A stretch of 64,000 bases of DNA, taken from an uncultured Oscillospiraceae bacterium. Lineage in GTDB: Bacteria; Bacillota; Clostridia; Oscillospirales; Oscillospiraceae. Below the pieces are notes generated by a model, which made no database searches, had not been told where the DNA came from, and saw only the letters and a program-made list of their open reading frames with translations. The position numbers and the translations under genes were made by a program. Where the stretch lies: NCBI GenBank assembly GCA_934623575.1, contig CAKTVL010000006.1:11760-75759 (forward strand), read 5' to 3'. Below are positions 17,023-25,423 of the stretch, one piece after another (the first letter of the stretch is position 1; every line of letters begins with the position of its first letter).

Positions 17023-17774
17023 GCGACATCATCACCGTAAACGATCTGGATCTGTGGTACGGCCCCACCCAGGCGCTGCACCATGTATCCCTGTCCATCC
17101 CGGAGCGCAGCATCACGGCGCTGATCGGCCCCTCCGGCTGCGGCAAGTCCACCTTTCTCAAGACGCTGGACCGCATGAACGACCTGGTCCCCGGCGTGAA
17201 GGTGGAGGGCCAGGTGCTGTACCAGGGCAAGGACATCTACGCCCCCGGCGTGGACGTCAGCCAGCTGCGGCGTGAGGTGGGCATGGTGTTCCAGAAGCCC
17301 AATCCCTTCCCCATGAGCATCTATGACAACGTGGCCTACGGCCCCCGGACCCACGGCGTGCGCAGCAAGGCCCGGCTGGACGAGCTGGTGGAGCAGTCCC
17401 TGCGCAGCGCGGCCATATGGGACGAGGTCAAGGACCGGCTGAAAAAGAACGCCCTGGGCCTGTCCGGCGGCCAGCAGCAGCGGCTGTGCATCGCCCGCGC
17501 GCTGGCGGTGGAGCCCACGGTGCTGCTGATGGACGAGCCGACCTCGGCCCTGGACCCCATCTCCACCGCCAAGATCGAGGAGCTGGCGGCGGAGCTGAAG
17601 CAGAAGTACACCATCGTCATCGTCACCCACAACATGCAGCAGGCGCTGCGTATCTCGGACAGAACGGCCTTCTTCCTGCTGGGAGAGCTGGTGGAGTACG
17701 GCGACACGGAGACCATGTTCTCCACCCCCGCCGAAAAGCGGACCGAGGACTATATTACCGGGAGGTTTGGATAA
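17019..17774 (+). CDS. pstB: Phosphate ABC transporter ATP-binding protein
   Basis: A 251-residue ATPase that powers phosphate import. Walker A is GPSGCGKST, the ABC signature is LSGGQQQR and Walker B with its Glu is [12 protein letters not shown], followed by the switch His in VTHNM. The start is the ATG overlapping the pstA stop, preceded by GGAGGAG; the frame is open far upstream, but that part lies inside pstA. Its stop overlaps the phoU start by one base. Confidence 0.96.
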   Translation: MSDIITVNDLDLWYGPTQALHHVSLSIPERSITALIGPSGCGKSTFLKTLDRMNDLVPGVKVEGQVLYQGKDIYAPGVDVSQLRREVGMVFQKPNPFPMSIYDNVAYGPRTHGVRSKARLDELVEQSLRSAAIWDEVKDRLKKNALGLSGGQQQRLCIARALAVEPTVLLMDEPTSALDPISTAKIEELAAELKQKYTIVIVTHNMQQALRISDRTAFFLLGELVEYGDTETMFSTPAEKRTEDYITGRFG

Positions 17775-18424
17775 TGCGCAGTCAATTTGATAAGCAGCTG
17801 GACCGGCTCCACCGGGAGCTGATCGAGATGGGCGCCCTGTGCGAGCAGGTCATCGCCCTGTCCTCCCAGGCCCTGACCAACGGGGACATGTCCCTGGCGG
17901 AAAAGGTGGCGCCGGTGGACCACGAGATCGACCGCAAGGAGCGGGACATCGAAAACCTGTGCCTGCGGCTGCTGCTGCAGCAGCAGCCCGTGGCCGGCGA
18001 CCTGCGGCAGATCTCCGCCGCGCTGAAAATGATCACGGATATGGAGCGCATCGGCGACCAGGCCGACGACATCGCGGAGATATTGCTGAGCCGGGGCGGC
18101 CGGCCCCTGCAGCCGGACGATGTGCTGCGGGATATGGCCCGGGCCACCATCCGCATGGTCAGCAGCAGCGTGGACGCCTACGTCCGCCAGGATGTGGACC
18201 TGGCCCAGCGGGTCATCAGCAGCGACGACGAGGTGGACCGCTGCTTCGACCAGACCAAGGCCCGGCTCATCCAGCGCGTGGCCGACGGCACAGACGACGG
18301 CGAAGCCACGCTTGACTTACTGATGATCGCCAAGTATTATGAACGTATCGGTGACCACGCCACCAACATCGCCGAGTGGGTGATGTTCTCCGTCACCGGC
18401 GTACACAAGACTGAAACGACCTGA
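17774..18424 (+). CDS. phoU: Phosphate signalling complex protein PhoU
   Basis: A 216-residue all-helical protein made of two PhoU repeats, each with metal-binding E/D-rich helices (such as DMERIGDQADDIAE and the matching YYERIGDHATNIAEW). PhoU links the Pst transporter to the PhoR sensor and dampens both when phosphate is plentiful. The ATG overlaps the pstB stop, which indicates coupling. The two-component genes follow directly, giving one signalling and transport unit. Confidence 0.95.
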   Translation: MRSQFDKQLDRLHRELIEMGALCEQVIALSSQALTNGDMSLAEKVAPVDHEIDRKERDIENLCLRLLLQQQPVAGDLRQISAALKMITDMERIGDQADDIAEILLSRGGRPLQPDDVLRDMARATIRMVSSSVDAYVRQDVDLAQRVISSDDEVDRCFDQTKARLIQRVADGTDDGEATLDLLMIAKYYERIGDHATNIAEWVMFSVTGVHKTETT

Positions 18425-18447
18425 ACCGACAGAAGGAGGTACCCCAC

Positions 18448-19122
18448 ATGATCTGGTGTGTAGAGGACGATGCCAGTATCCGCGATATAGAGCTGTACGC
18501 CCTGCGCTCCGCGGGGCTGGAGGCCGAGGGCTTTACCGACGGCGCCGCCTTCTGGCAGGCATTGCAGGAGGAAAAGCCCGACCTGGTGGTGCTGGACGTG
18601 ATGCTGCCCGGCGTGGACGGCACCGAGCTGCTGCGCCGTATGCGCGCCTCGGCGTCCCTGCGGCGCATCCCGGTGATCATGGCCACCGCCAAGGGCGCGG
18701 AATACGACCGTGTGCAGGGCCTGGACAGCGGCGCGGACGACTATCTGGTCAAGCCCTTCAGCGTCATCGAGCTGGTCTCCCGGGTGAAGGCGGTGCTGCG
18801 GCGCTGCCAGCCGGCGGAGCAGCGGGACGTTCTGCGCTGCGGCGCGCTGACGCTGGACCCCCGGGAGCACACCGTGAAGAACGGCGGCGCGCGGATCGAG
18901 CTGACCCATAAGGAATACGAGCTGCTGCGCCTGTTCCTCAGCCATCCCGGCACGGCCTTTACCCGCGACCGGCTGATGGAGCTGGTCTGGGGCATGGACT
19001 ACTGCGGCGAGAGCCGCACCGTGGATATGCACATCCGCACCCTGCGCCAGAAGCTGGGCGACGCGGGCGCGCACATCATCACCATCCGCAACGTGGGCTA
19101 CCGCTGGGAGGAGAACACATGA
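18448..19122 (+). CDS. PhoP-type response regulator (OmpR family)
   Basis: A 224-residue regulator with a receiver domain (phospho-acceptor Asp in VVLDVMLPG near residue 50, conserved Lys in LVKPF) and a C-terminal winged-helix DNA-binding domain. The position after phoU and before a PAS-containing kinase indicates the phosphate-starvation regulator. The likely targets are the Pho-box-like repeats upstream of pstS and the nucleotidase. The start follows AGAAGGAGGT. Its stop overlaps the kinase start as ATGA. Confidence 0.9.
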   Translation: MIWCVEDDASIRDIELYALRSAGLEAEGFTDGAAFWQALQEEKPDLVVLDVMLPGVDGTELLRRMRASASLRRIPVIMATAKGAEYDRVQGLDSGADDYLVKPFSVIELVSRVKAVLRRCQPAEQRDVLRCGALTLDPREHTVKNGGARIELTHKEYELLRLFLSHPGTAFTRDRLMELVWGMDYCGESRTVDMHIRTLRQKLGDAGAHIITIRNVGYRWEENT

Positions 19123-20780
19123 CAAAAAAGATATTCCGCTCCACCGTGGCGGTGGGGCTTGCGGTGCTGCTGGCCAGCCTGCTGATCATCATGGGCGCGC
19201 TGTACAGCTACTTCGGCCATGTGCAGGAGCAGCAGCTCCGGGACGAGCTGTCCATCGCCGCCGCGGCCATGACCGACGGCGAGGGGGAGGTCTACCTGTC
19301 CCAGCTGCACTCCGACGACTACCGCATCACCTGGCTGAAAGCCGACGGCACCGTGCTGTATGACACCCGGGCCGACGCGTCCACCATGGAGAACCACGCC
19401 CAGCGGCAGGAGGTCCGCCAGGCGCTGGCCAACGGCGCGGGTGAGTCCAGCCGTTACAGTGCCACGCTGCTGGAAAAGACCCTGTACTACGCCCAGCGGC
19501 TGCCGGACGGCACCGTGCTGCGCCTGTCCGCCAGCCGGGTGACCATGGGCGTGCTGCTGCTGAGCATGCTGCCGGCCATTCTGGCGGTCATCGCTGTGGC
19601 GCTGATCCTCTCCGCCATCCTGGCGGGCCGCGTGTCCAGGCACATCGTCCGCCCGCTGAACACCCTGGACCTGGAGCACCCCCTGGAGAACGACGCCTAC
19701 GAGGAGCTGTCGCCCCTGCTGCGGCGTCTGGAGCACCAGCGGCGGCAGATCGACGAGCAGCTGCGCGCCCTGCGCCGCCGCTCGGAGGAATTCGAGCAGA
19801 TCACCGCCAGCATGACCGAGGGATTGGTGTTGCTGGACAACAACGGCACCATCCTCAGCGTCAACCCCGCCGCCGGCACCGTGTTCCACGCGGACCAGAG
19901 CTGCGTGGGCCAGCCGCTGCTGACGGTGGAGCGCGACCCGGCCGTCAGCCACGCCCTGCGGGACGCCATGGAGACCGGCCACAGCGAAAAGCGCCTGGAG
20001 CGCGACGGACGGGAGTACCAGTTCGACATGACTCGCATCCAGACCGACGGCGAGAGCGTGGGCGCGGTGCTGCTGACCTTCGACGTGACCGAGCAGGCCT
20101 TTGCCGAGCGCAACCGCCGCGAGTTCACCGCCAACGTCTCCCACGAGCTGAAAACCCCCCTGCAGGGCATCATCGGCAGCGCCGAGCTGCTGGAAAACGG
20201 CATGGTGCAGCCGGACGACGTGCCCCGCTTCGTGGGCCACATCCGCAGCGAGGCCCAGCGCCTGGTGACGCTGATCAACGACATCCTGCGCCTGTCCGAG
20301 CTGGACGAGGGCGGCAGCCTGCCCACCGAGCCGGTGGAGCTGCTGGCCCTGTGCCGCGACACGGCCAATTCTCTGGAGGCCGCGGCGCAGAAGCGCGGCA
20401 TCACGGTCACCGTCACCGGCGACGAGGTGTCCGTGCCCGGCGTCCGCCGCCTGCTGACCGAGACCATCTTCAACCTCTGCGACAACGCCATCAAATACAA
20501 CCGGGACGGCGGCAGCGTGACCGTCACCGTGGGCCGCGACGGCGGCGAAGCGGTGGTCACCGTCTCCGACACCGGCATCGGCATCCCCGCCGAGCACCAG
20601 GGCCGCGTGTTCGAGCGCTTCTACCGGGTGGACAAGAGCCACTCCAAGGCCTCCGGCGGCACCGGGCTGGGCCTTTCCATCGTCAAGCACGCCGTGCGCT
20701 ACCACCACGGCACCGTGACCCTGGACAGCCGGGAAGGGGAGGGCACCACCTTCACCATCCGCCTGCCCATAGAGCCGTAA
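19119..20780 (+). CDS. PhoR-type sensor histidine kinase
   Basis: A 553-residue membrane kinase. Two helices (about residues 10-30 and 145-168) flank a short extracellular sensor. A linker and a PAS domain (about 220-325) follow, then HisKA with the phosphorylated His in NVSHELKTPLQG near residue 341, and a HATPase domain with N, G1 and G2 boxes (DNAIKYN, SDTGIGIP, GTGLGLSIVKH). It should phosphorylate the regulator encoded just upstream when phosphate is low, under restraint by PhoU and Pst. The assignment to phosphate sensing rests on the operon. Confidence 0.92.
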   Translation: MTKKIFRSTVAVGLAVLLASLLIIMGALYSYFGHVQEQQLRDELSIAAAAMTDGEGEVYLSQLHSDDYRITWLKADGTVLYDTRADASTMENHAQRQEVRQALANGAGESSRYSATLLEKTLYYAQRLPDGTVLRLSASRVTMGVLLLSMLPAILAVIAVALILSAILAGRVSRHIVRPLNTLDLEHPLENDAYEELSPLLRRLEHQRRQIDEQLRALRRRSEEFEQITASMTEGLVLLDNNGTILSVNPAAGTVFHADQSCVGQPLLTVERDPAVSHALRDAMETGHSEKRLERDGREYQFDMTRIQTDGESVGAVLLTFDVTEQAFAERNRREFTANVSHELKTPLQGIIGSAELLENGMVQPDDVPRFVGHIRSEAQRLVTLINDILRLSELDEGGSLPTEPVELLALCRDTANSLEAAAQKRGITVTVTGDEVSVPGVRRLLTETIFNLCDNAIKYNRDGGSVTVTVGRDGGEAVVTVSDTGIGIPAEHQGRVFERFYRVDKSHSKASGGTGLGLSIVKHAVRYHHGTVTLDSREGEGTTFTIRLPIEP

Positions 20781-20791
20781 ACGGCAAAAAA

Positions 20792-20822
20792 GAGACGCCC
20801 GGCAGGGCGTCTCTCTTTTTTT
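20792..20822 (+). terminator. Terminator of the pst-pho operon
   Basis: A 10-bp stem, AGAGACGCCC with GGGCGTCTCT, a GGCA loop and a long T-run follow the kinase gene by about a dozen bases. Confidence 0.85.
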
Positions 20823-20828
20823 TGCTTG

Positions 20829-21197
20829 TCACAGGTGGGTTTTCGCGTGGGCACATATCGCGTCAAAGCTCTTCTGGCTGATGTCGTGCTCCATCTTGCA
20901 GGCGTCGGCCTCCGCCGTGGCGGCGTCCACGCCCAGCGCCATCAAAAACCGGGTCAGGGTGTGGTGGCGATCCAGCATGCTCTCGGCGATGGTCATGCCG
21001 GTGTCCGTCAGGGTGATCAGCCCGTCCTTGTCCATGGTGATGTAGCCGTTTTCCCGCAGCCGTTTGGTGGCGTAGGTCACGCTGGGCTTCGTCACGCCCA
21101 GGTGCTCCGCCACGTCGATGGAGCGGATGTAGCCGTGCTGCTGCTGCATCATCAGCATGGTCTCCAGATAATCCTCGGAAGCGCGCAGTATCTGCAT
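20829..21197 (-). CDS. DtxR/MntR-family iron-dependent repressor
   Basis: A 122-residue metalloregulator: an N-terminal winged helix (about residues 1-62) and a short metal-binding and dimerisation domain, with no SH3-like third domain. Ligand positions D9, E12, H78 or H79, E103 and H104 match the family. The residue aligned with MntR Glu99 is Cys100, in ACKMEH, which resembles the iron-responsive DtxR site (ACRWEH) rather than MntR. This, together with divergence from feoAAB and the DtxR-like dyads between them, suggests Fe(II)-dependent repression of ferrous-iron uptake. Metal preference is an inference. Confidence 0.88.
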   Translation of the reverse strand: MQILRASEDYLETMLMMQQQHGYIRSIDVAEHLGVTKPSVTYATKRLRENGYITMDKDGLITLTDTGMTIAESMLDRHHTLTRFLMALGVDAATAEADACKMEHDISQKSFDAICAHAKTHL

Positions 21198-21289
21198 AAA
21201 GTATCACCAACTTTCCCGGCAGCGTTAGAGTAAGCATACCACATTTTTCACAAAGTTACAAGGGCAGATAAAAAATTTCGTTTACCCCC

Positions 21290-21318
21290 TTGACAAAGCG
21301 GGTTCAAGGGATTAAACT
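21290..21318 (+). promoter_or_regulatory. Promoter of the feo operon
   Basis: A perfect TTGACA and TAAACT are separated by 17 bp. An operator-like sequence, GGTTCAAGGGATTAAACT, spans the spacer and -10 box, so bound regulator would block polymerase. Confidence 0.65.
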
Positions 21319-21325
21319 CACCATA

Positions 21326-21343
21326 GGTTAGGGAAGGCTAACC
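21326..21343 (+). promoter_or_regulatory. DtxR-type operator ahead of feoA
   Basis: GGTTAG and CTAACC form a perfect 6-bp dyad with six bases between. It resembles the known DtxR consensus core GGTTAG-CTAACC, and lies at the likely transcription start. A related site sits 25 bp upstream at the promoter. Confidence 0.65.
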
Positions 21344-21402
21344 GGAACCGTGTGCGCCACGGCACAGGAAACGCCTTTCAAAATCATTTTTTCAGACACA
21401 TA

Positions 21403-21418
21403 GTTAGCGTGCGCTAAC
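21403..21418 (+). promoter_or_regulatory. Second dyad in the feoA leader
   Basis: GTTAGCG and CGCTAAC, separated by TG, form a near-perfect palindrome 20 bases before feoA. The half sites resemble the upstream operator, so it may be another regulator site or an mRNA hairpin near the ribosome site. Confidence 0.5.
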
Positions 21419-21438
21419 CGCGAAACGGAGGGATACAC

Positions 21439-21651
21439 ATGATGCCTTTGATGCTGGCAGATGCAGGCACCGAGCAGCTCATCCACAAGGTGGGCGGCAG
21501 CCCGGAGCTGAAGAAGCATCTGGAGGACCTGGGCTTTACTCCCGGCAGCACCGTTACGCTGGTGTCCGCCATGGGCGGCAATGTCATCGTAAAGGTCAAG
21601 GAATCCCGCGTGGCCATCAGCGAGGAAATGGCCCGCAAGATCATGGTGTAA
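21439..21651 (+). CDS. feoA: FeoA domain protein (first copy)
   Basis: A 70-residue SH3-like FeoA protein with the core HLEDLGFTPGSTVTLV and a C-terminal RVAISEEMARKIMV element. FeoA is a cytoplasmic partner that supports FeoB-dependent Fe(II) uptake. The ATG follows ACGGAGGG (an in-frame alternative adds nothing conserved). It is the first gene of an operon with two feoA copies in tandem, a common pattern in Clostridia. Confidence 0.93.
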   Translation: MMPLMLADAGTEQLIHKVGGSPELKKHLEDLGFTPGSTVTLVSAMGGNVIVKVKESRVAISEEMARKIMV

Positions 21652-21681
21652 GAAATCATAAACAGAAGGAGAGCAGAAAGC

Positions 21682-21903
21682 ATGAAAACATTGCGTGAAG
21701 TCAAGATCGGCGAGACCGTTAAGGTCGTCAAGCTCCACGGCGAGGGCCCGGTCAAGCGCCGCATCATGGACATGGGCATCACCAAGGGCGTTGAGGTCTA
21801 TGTCCGCAAGGTGGCGCCTCTGGGCGACCCCATGGAGGTCACCGTCCGCGGCTATGAGCTGAGCCTGCGCAAGGCCGACACCGAAATGATCGAGGTAGAA
21901 TAA
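21682..21903 (+). CDS. feoA: FeoA domain protein (second copy)
   Basis: A 73-residue FeoA protein, clearly different from the first copy, with VKRRIMDMGITKGVEVYV and the typical ending GYELSLRKADTEMIEV. It has a good AGAAGGAGAG ribosome site 30 bases after the first copy. Two distinct FeoA subunits may form a hetero-complex with FeoB or take separate regulatory roles. Confidence 0.93.
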   Translation: MKTLREVKIGETVKVVKLHGEGPVKRRIMDMGITKGVEVYVRKVAPLGDPMEVTVRGYELSLRKADTEMIEVE

Positions 21904-22019
21904 TTTTGCGGCATCGCCCTGCGATACCGGCTGCGGCCTTCGCTATCGAATGCACTTGCCGGATCACGCGCTGATGCCTATCCCCCTGGGTCAATAGACG
22001 CATTTCTTTTTTCTACATA

Positions 22020-22060
22020 GGTTCAATAAGATTAACCGGAATTTGATAAGATTAACCGGA
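22020..22060 (+). promoter_or_regulatory. Operator-like repeat upstream of feoB
   Basis: GGTTCAATAAGATTAACC has the same 18-bp layout (GGTT-N10-AACC) as the feoA operator. The 15-base unit ATAAGATTAACCGGA recurs 20 bases later, giving a direct repeat that runs into the feoB ribosome site. This suggests separate metal control of feoB, either by repression of an internal promoter or of readthrough. Confidence 0.5.
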
Positions 22061-22072
22061 AGGAGAGACATC

Positions 22073-24475
22073 ATGGAAAAACAGATCAAGATCGCGTTGG
22101 CGGGTAACCCCAACTCCGGCAAGACCACCCTGTTCAACGCGCTGACCGGCTCCAATCAGTTCGTGGGCAACTGGCCCGGCGTAACGGTGGAGAAGAAGGA
22201 GGGCAAGCTGAAGAAGCATGAGGACGTGGCCATTATGGACCTGCCCGGCATCTACTCCCTGTCTCCCTACACGCTGGAGGAGGTGGTGGCCCGTAATTAC
22301 CTGATCAACGAGCGCCCCGACGCTATCCTGAATATCATCGACGGCACCAACCTGGAGCGTAACCTGTACCTGACCACCCAGCTGACCGAGTTGGGCATCC
22401 CTGTGGTCATCGCCATCAACATGATGGACGTGGTCCGCAAGAACGGCGACAAGATCAACGTGGACGAGCTGAGCCGCGAGCTGGGCTGCAAGATCATGGA
22501 GATCTCCGCCCTGAAGGGCGAGGGCGTCATGGAGGCCGCCGAGGCCGCCGTACAGGCCGCCAAGTCCACCAAGACCGTGCCCATGCACACCTTCTCCGGC
22601 CCCGTGGAGCACGCCATCGCCCACATTGAGGAGGCCGCGGTGCACACCCTGCCGGAGGAGCAGCAGCGCTGGTACGCCATCAAGATCTTCGAGCGCGACG
22701 ACAAGGTGCTGGACCAGCTGAAGATCGACCCCGCCGTCATGTCCCACATCGAGGAGGACATCAAGGCCGCCGAGAAGGAGCTGGACGACGACGCCGAGTC
22801 TATCATCACCAATGAGCGCTACGTCTACATCGCCGAGATCATCAAGGCCTGTTACAAGAAGAAAAACGCCGGTCAGCTGTCCGCTTCCGATAAGATCGAC
22901 CGCATCGTCACCAACCGCTGGCTGGGCCTGCCCATCTTCGCCATCGTGATGTTCCTGGTGTATTACATCTCCATGGTCACCGTTGGCTCTGCGGCCACGG
23001 ACTGGGCCAACGACGGCCTGTTCGGCGACGGCTGGCATCTGTTCGGCATCGGCTCCGCCGAGTACAGCGAGGTGTCTGACGCTTACAGCGAGGCCTCCCT
23101 GATCGTGGACGGCTACGACGCCTACATCGAGGAGAACGGCACCCTGGCCGCCGACGGCACCTTCACCTATGACGTGGAGGACGAGGAGACCCTGGCCGTG
23201 GAGACCGAGACCGCCACCATGGCCGACTATGAGGCGGCCAAGGCCACCCTGGACGAGATTGGCGACGAGCCTGACCCCGCCGACTACGGCGTATGGGTCC
23301 CCGGCGTCCCCGTTTTGGTGGGCAACGCCCTGGAGTCCGCCGGTGCGGCTGACTGGCTCAGCGGCCTGATCCTGGATGGTATCGTGGCCGGTGTGGGCGC
23401 GGTGCTGGGCTTCGTGCCTCAGATGCTGGTGCTGTTCCTGCTGCTGGCGTTCCTGGAGGCCTGCGGCTACATGGCCCGTATCGCCTTCGTTCTGGACCGT
23501 ATCTTCCGCAAGTTCGGCCTGTCCGGCAAGTCCTTCATCCCCATGCTCATCGGTACCGGCTGCGGTATCCCCGGTGTCATGGCCTCCCGTACCATCGAAA
23601 ACGAGCGTGACCGGCGCATGACCATCATGACCACCACGTTCATCCCCTGCGGCGCCAAGGTGCCCTTCATCGCCATGATCGCCGGCGCCATCTTCGGCGG
23701 CAGCGCATGGGTGTCCACCTCCGCCTACTTCATCGGCATGGCCGCCATCGTGATCTCCGGCATCATGCTGAAAAAGACCAAGATGTTCGCCGGCGACCCC
23801 GCTCCCTTCGTCATGGAGCTGCCCGCCTACCACTGGCCCACGCTGGGCAACGTCCTTCGTTCCATGTGGGAGCGCGGCTGGTCCTTCATCAAGAAGGCCG
23901 GCACCATCATCCTGCTGTCCACCATCTTCGTCTGGTTCACCAGCTACTTCGGCTGGGTGGACGGCCAGTTCCAGATGCTGTCTGACGAGCAGATCGACTG
24001 CTCCATCCTGGCGGCCATCGGCGGCGCCATCGACTGGATCTTCGCACCTCTGGGCTGGGGCAACTGGCAGGCGGTCGTCGCCTCCATCACCGGCCTGGTG
24101 GCCAAGGAGAACATCGTCGGCACCCTGGGCGTCCTGTATGGCGGCGGCGCCGGCAGCGTCTATGACGCCATGGCCGCAGCCTTCACTGCCATCACCGCGT
24201 ATAGCTTCCTGGTGTTCAACCTGCTGTGCGCCCCCTGCTTCGCCGCCATCGGCGCCATCAAGCGTGAGATGAACAGCGCCAAGTGGACGTGGTTCGCCAT
24301 CGGCTATCAGTGCGGCTTCGCCTATGTGATCGCCCTGATGATCAACCAGTTCGGCGCTCTGTTCACCGGCAACGCCAACATCCTGGGCGTCATCGTGTCC
24401 GTGATCCTGCTGGCCGGCATCATCTACATGCTGGTCCGCCCCTACAAAGAGGCCACCAAGCTCTCCGTCAAGTAA
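22073..24475 (+). CDS. feoB: Ferrous iron transporter B
   Basis: An 800-residue Fe(II) importer. The N-terminal GTPase domain shows GNPNSGKTTLFN (residue 10), a G3 DLPG and NMMD. A GDI-like helical domain follows, then membrane gates containing the conserved Cys-rich segments GCGIPGV and CGAKVPF. The start is ATG with AGGAGAG; upstream in-frame codons lie in the operator repeats. Odd feature: an acidic extracytoplasmic stretch of about 100 residues (about 320-425), rich in Asp, Glu and Ala, lies between the first and second membrane segments, where most FeoB have a short loop. Confidence 0.96.
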   Translation: MEKQIKIALAGNPNSGKTTLFNALTGSNQFVGNWPGVTVEKKEGKLKKHEDVAIMDLPGIYSLSPYTLEEVVARNYLINERPDAILNIIDGTNLERNLYLTTQLTELGIPVVIAINMMDVVRKNGDKINVDELSRELGCKIMEISALKGEGVMEAAEAAVQAAKSTKTVPMHTFSGPVEHAIAHIEEAAVHTLPEEQQRWYAIKIFERDDKVLDQLKIDPAVMSHIEEDIKAAEKELDDDAESIITNERYVYIAEIIKACYKKKNAGQLSASDKIDRIVTNRWLGLPIFAIVMFLVYYISMVTVGSAATDWANDGLFGDGWHLFGIGSAEYSEVSDAYSEASLIVDGYDAYIEENGTLAADGTFTYDVEDEETLAVETETATMADYEAAKATLDEIGDEPDPADYGVWVPGVPVLVGNALESAGAADWLSGLILDGIVAGVGAVLGFVPQMLVLFLLLAFLEACGYMARIAFVLDRIFRKFGLSGKSFIPMLIGTGCGIPGVMASRTIENERDRRMTIMTTTFIPCGAKVPFIAMIAGAIFGGSAWVSTSAYFIGMAAIVISGIMLKKTKMFAGDPAPFVMELPAYHWPTLGNVLRSMWERGWSFIKKAGTIILLSTIFVWFTSYFGWVDGQFQMLSDEQIDCSILAAIGGAIDWIFAPLGWGNWQAVVASITGLVAKENIVGTLGVLYGGGAGSVYDAMAAAFTAITAYSFLVFNLLCAPCFAAIGAIKREMNSAKWTWFAIGYQCGFAYVIALMINQFGALFTGNANILGVIVSVILLAGIIYMLVRPYKEATKLSVK

Positions 24476-24512
24476 GTACCCTCTCTTAAATCATCGAAAG
24501 GAGTGACATTTC

Positions 24513-24695
24513 ATGCTGGAATGGCTGACAGCGAATCTGGGCACGATCCTCATCAGTGCCGCGTTACTTGTCGTTGTGATCCTCATCATCCGCTACCTGC
24601 TGCGCCAGAAGAAGGCCGGAAAGTCCTCCTGCGGCGCCGGCTGCGCCCACTGCGCCATGCACGGCCAGTGCCACAGCCAGGGCTGCAAGCACTGA
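24513..24695 (+). CDS. FeoB-associated Cys-rich membrane protein
   Basis: A 60-residue protein with one N-terminal membrane helix (about residues 8-27), a basic stop-transfer patch RQKKAGK and a short tail with cysteines and histidines (SSCGAGCAHCAMHGQC). This matches the small proteins that follow feoB in many Clostridia and are named for that position. The tail, on the cytoplasmic side by the positive-inside rule, could receive or gate iron. The ATG follows AAAGGAG. Confidence 0.88.
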   Translation: MLEWLTANLGTILISAALLVVVILIIRYLLRQKKAGKSSCGAGCAHCAMHGQCHSQGCKH

Positions 24696-24748
24696 ATCGG
24701 GAAGGGGGGAGGCACACCGCCTCCCCCTGTCCGAAAGGAGATGTCTCT

Positions 24749-25006
24749 ATGTTCGAAACCATCCTGAAGGTGGATGGCATGGCCTGCGGTATGTGCGAGA
24801 GCCACATCAACGACACCGTCCGCAGTCATTTCCCGGTGCAGAAGGTCACCTCCTCCCACACCCGGGGCGAGACGGTGATCCTCTCCGACAAGCCGCTGGA
24901 TGAGGAGGCGCTCCGCGCCGCCATCGGCGCCACCGGCTACACCGTCACGGCGTCGGAGGTCCGTCCCTACGAGAAAAAGGGCCTGTTCTCCTTCCTGAAG
25001 AAGTAA
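24749..25006 (+). CDS. Heavy-metal-associated (HMA) domain protein
   Basis: An 85-residue stand-alone HMA-fold protein with the metal-binding motif GMACGMC near residue 11, followed by the alternating beta-alpha pattern and a basic C-terminus (KKGLFSFLKK). Such domains usually carry Cu(I) or Zn(II) between partners. Here it sits in an iron-uptake operon with no copper ATPase nearby, so its metal and partner are open. The ATG follows AAAGGAG; the same frame is open upstream but overlaps the preceding gene. Confidence 0.85.
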   Translation: MFETILKVDGMACGMCESHINDTVRSHFPVQKVTSSHTRGETVILSDKPLDEEALRAAIGATGYTVTASEVRPYEKKGLFSFLKK

Positions 25007-25019
25007 CGGTCCGCAAAAG

Positions 25020-25040
25020 AGCGCCCTCCGGCGCTTTTTT
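25020..25040 (+). terminator. Terminator within the iron gene cluster
   Basis: A 6-bp stem, AGCGCC with GGCGCT, a CTCC loop and a run of six T bases follow the HMA gene. It separates feo from the DUF2325 group. Confidence 0.65.
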
Positions 25041-25049
25041 GAAACACGA

Positions 25050-25069
25050 CAGTTAAAGGACTTTAACTG
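25050..25069 (+). promoter_or_regulatory. Perfect dyad upstream of the DUF2325 gene
   Basis: CAGTTAAAG and CTTTAACTG form a perfect 9-bp inverted repeat with GA between. No T-run follows, so an operator is more likely than a terminator. It differs from the feo operators. Confidence 0.5.
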
Positions 25070-25127
25070 CATAGAACCAAAAACACCACAAACACTACCC
25101 ACAGAACGAACAGAAAGGAAGTGCGAT

Positions 25128-25409
25128 ATGAGCGTCGTGATCTTAGGCGGCAACGAGTGCATGGAGCGCCGCTACAAAGAACTCTGCCAGTCCTACAAAT
25201 GCTCCGCCAAGGTGTTCACCAAGCCCGCCGGCGGCCTGAAAAACAAGCTGGGCCGTCCGGACCTGATGATCTTCTTCACCTCCACCATGTCCCACAAGCT
25301 GGTGCAGAGCGCCCTCAGCGAGCTGAAGGGCACGCCCACCCGCATCGAGCGGTGCCACACCAGCTCTCTGTCCGCCCTGCGGAACATTCTGGAAAAGCAC
25401 GCCGGCTGA
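25128..25409 (+). CDS. DUF2325 domain protein
   Basis: A 93-residue protein of the DUF2325 family, with the usual start VVILGGNECMERRYKELC, an internal DLMIFFTSTMSHK and a basic, Ser-rich C-terminal portion. The family fold resembles a Rossmann-like half domain, but its biochemical role is not known. Neighbouring feo genes and a flavodoxin suggest a function in iron or redox metabolism. The ATG follows AAAGGAAG. It begins a three-gene run with the DUF3793 and flavodoxin genes. Confidence 0.82.
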   Translation: MSVVILGGNECMERRYKELCQSYKCSAKVFTKPAGGLKNKLGRPDLMIFFTSTMSHKLVQSALSELKGTPTRIERCHTSSLSALRNILEKHAG

Positions 25410-25423
25410 GAGGAGGAGCGGAG

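Noticed and set aside
21904..22019. Small gene between the second feoA and feoB
   Set aside because: No frame has a start with a ribosome site; only operator-like repeats are seen further on.
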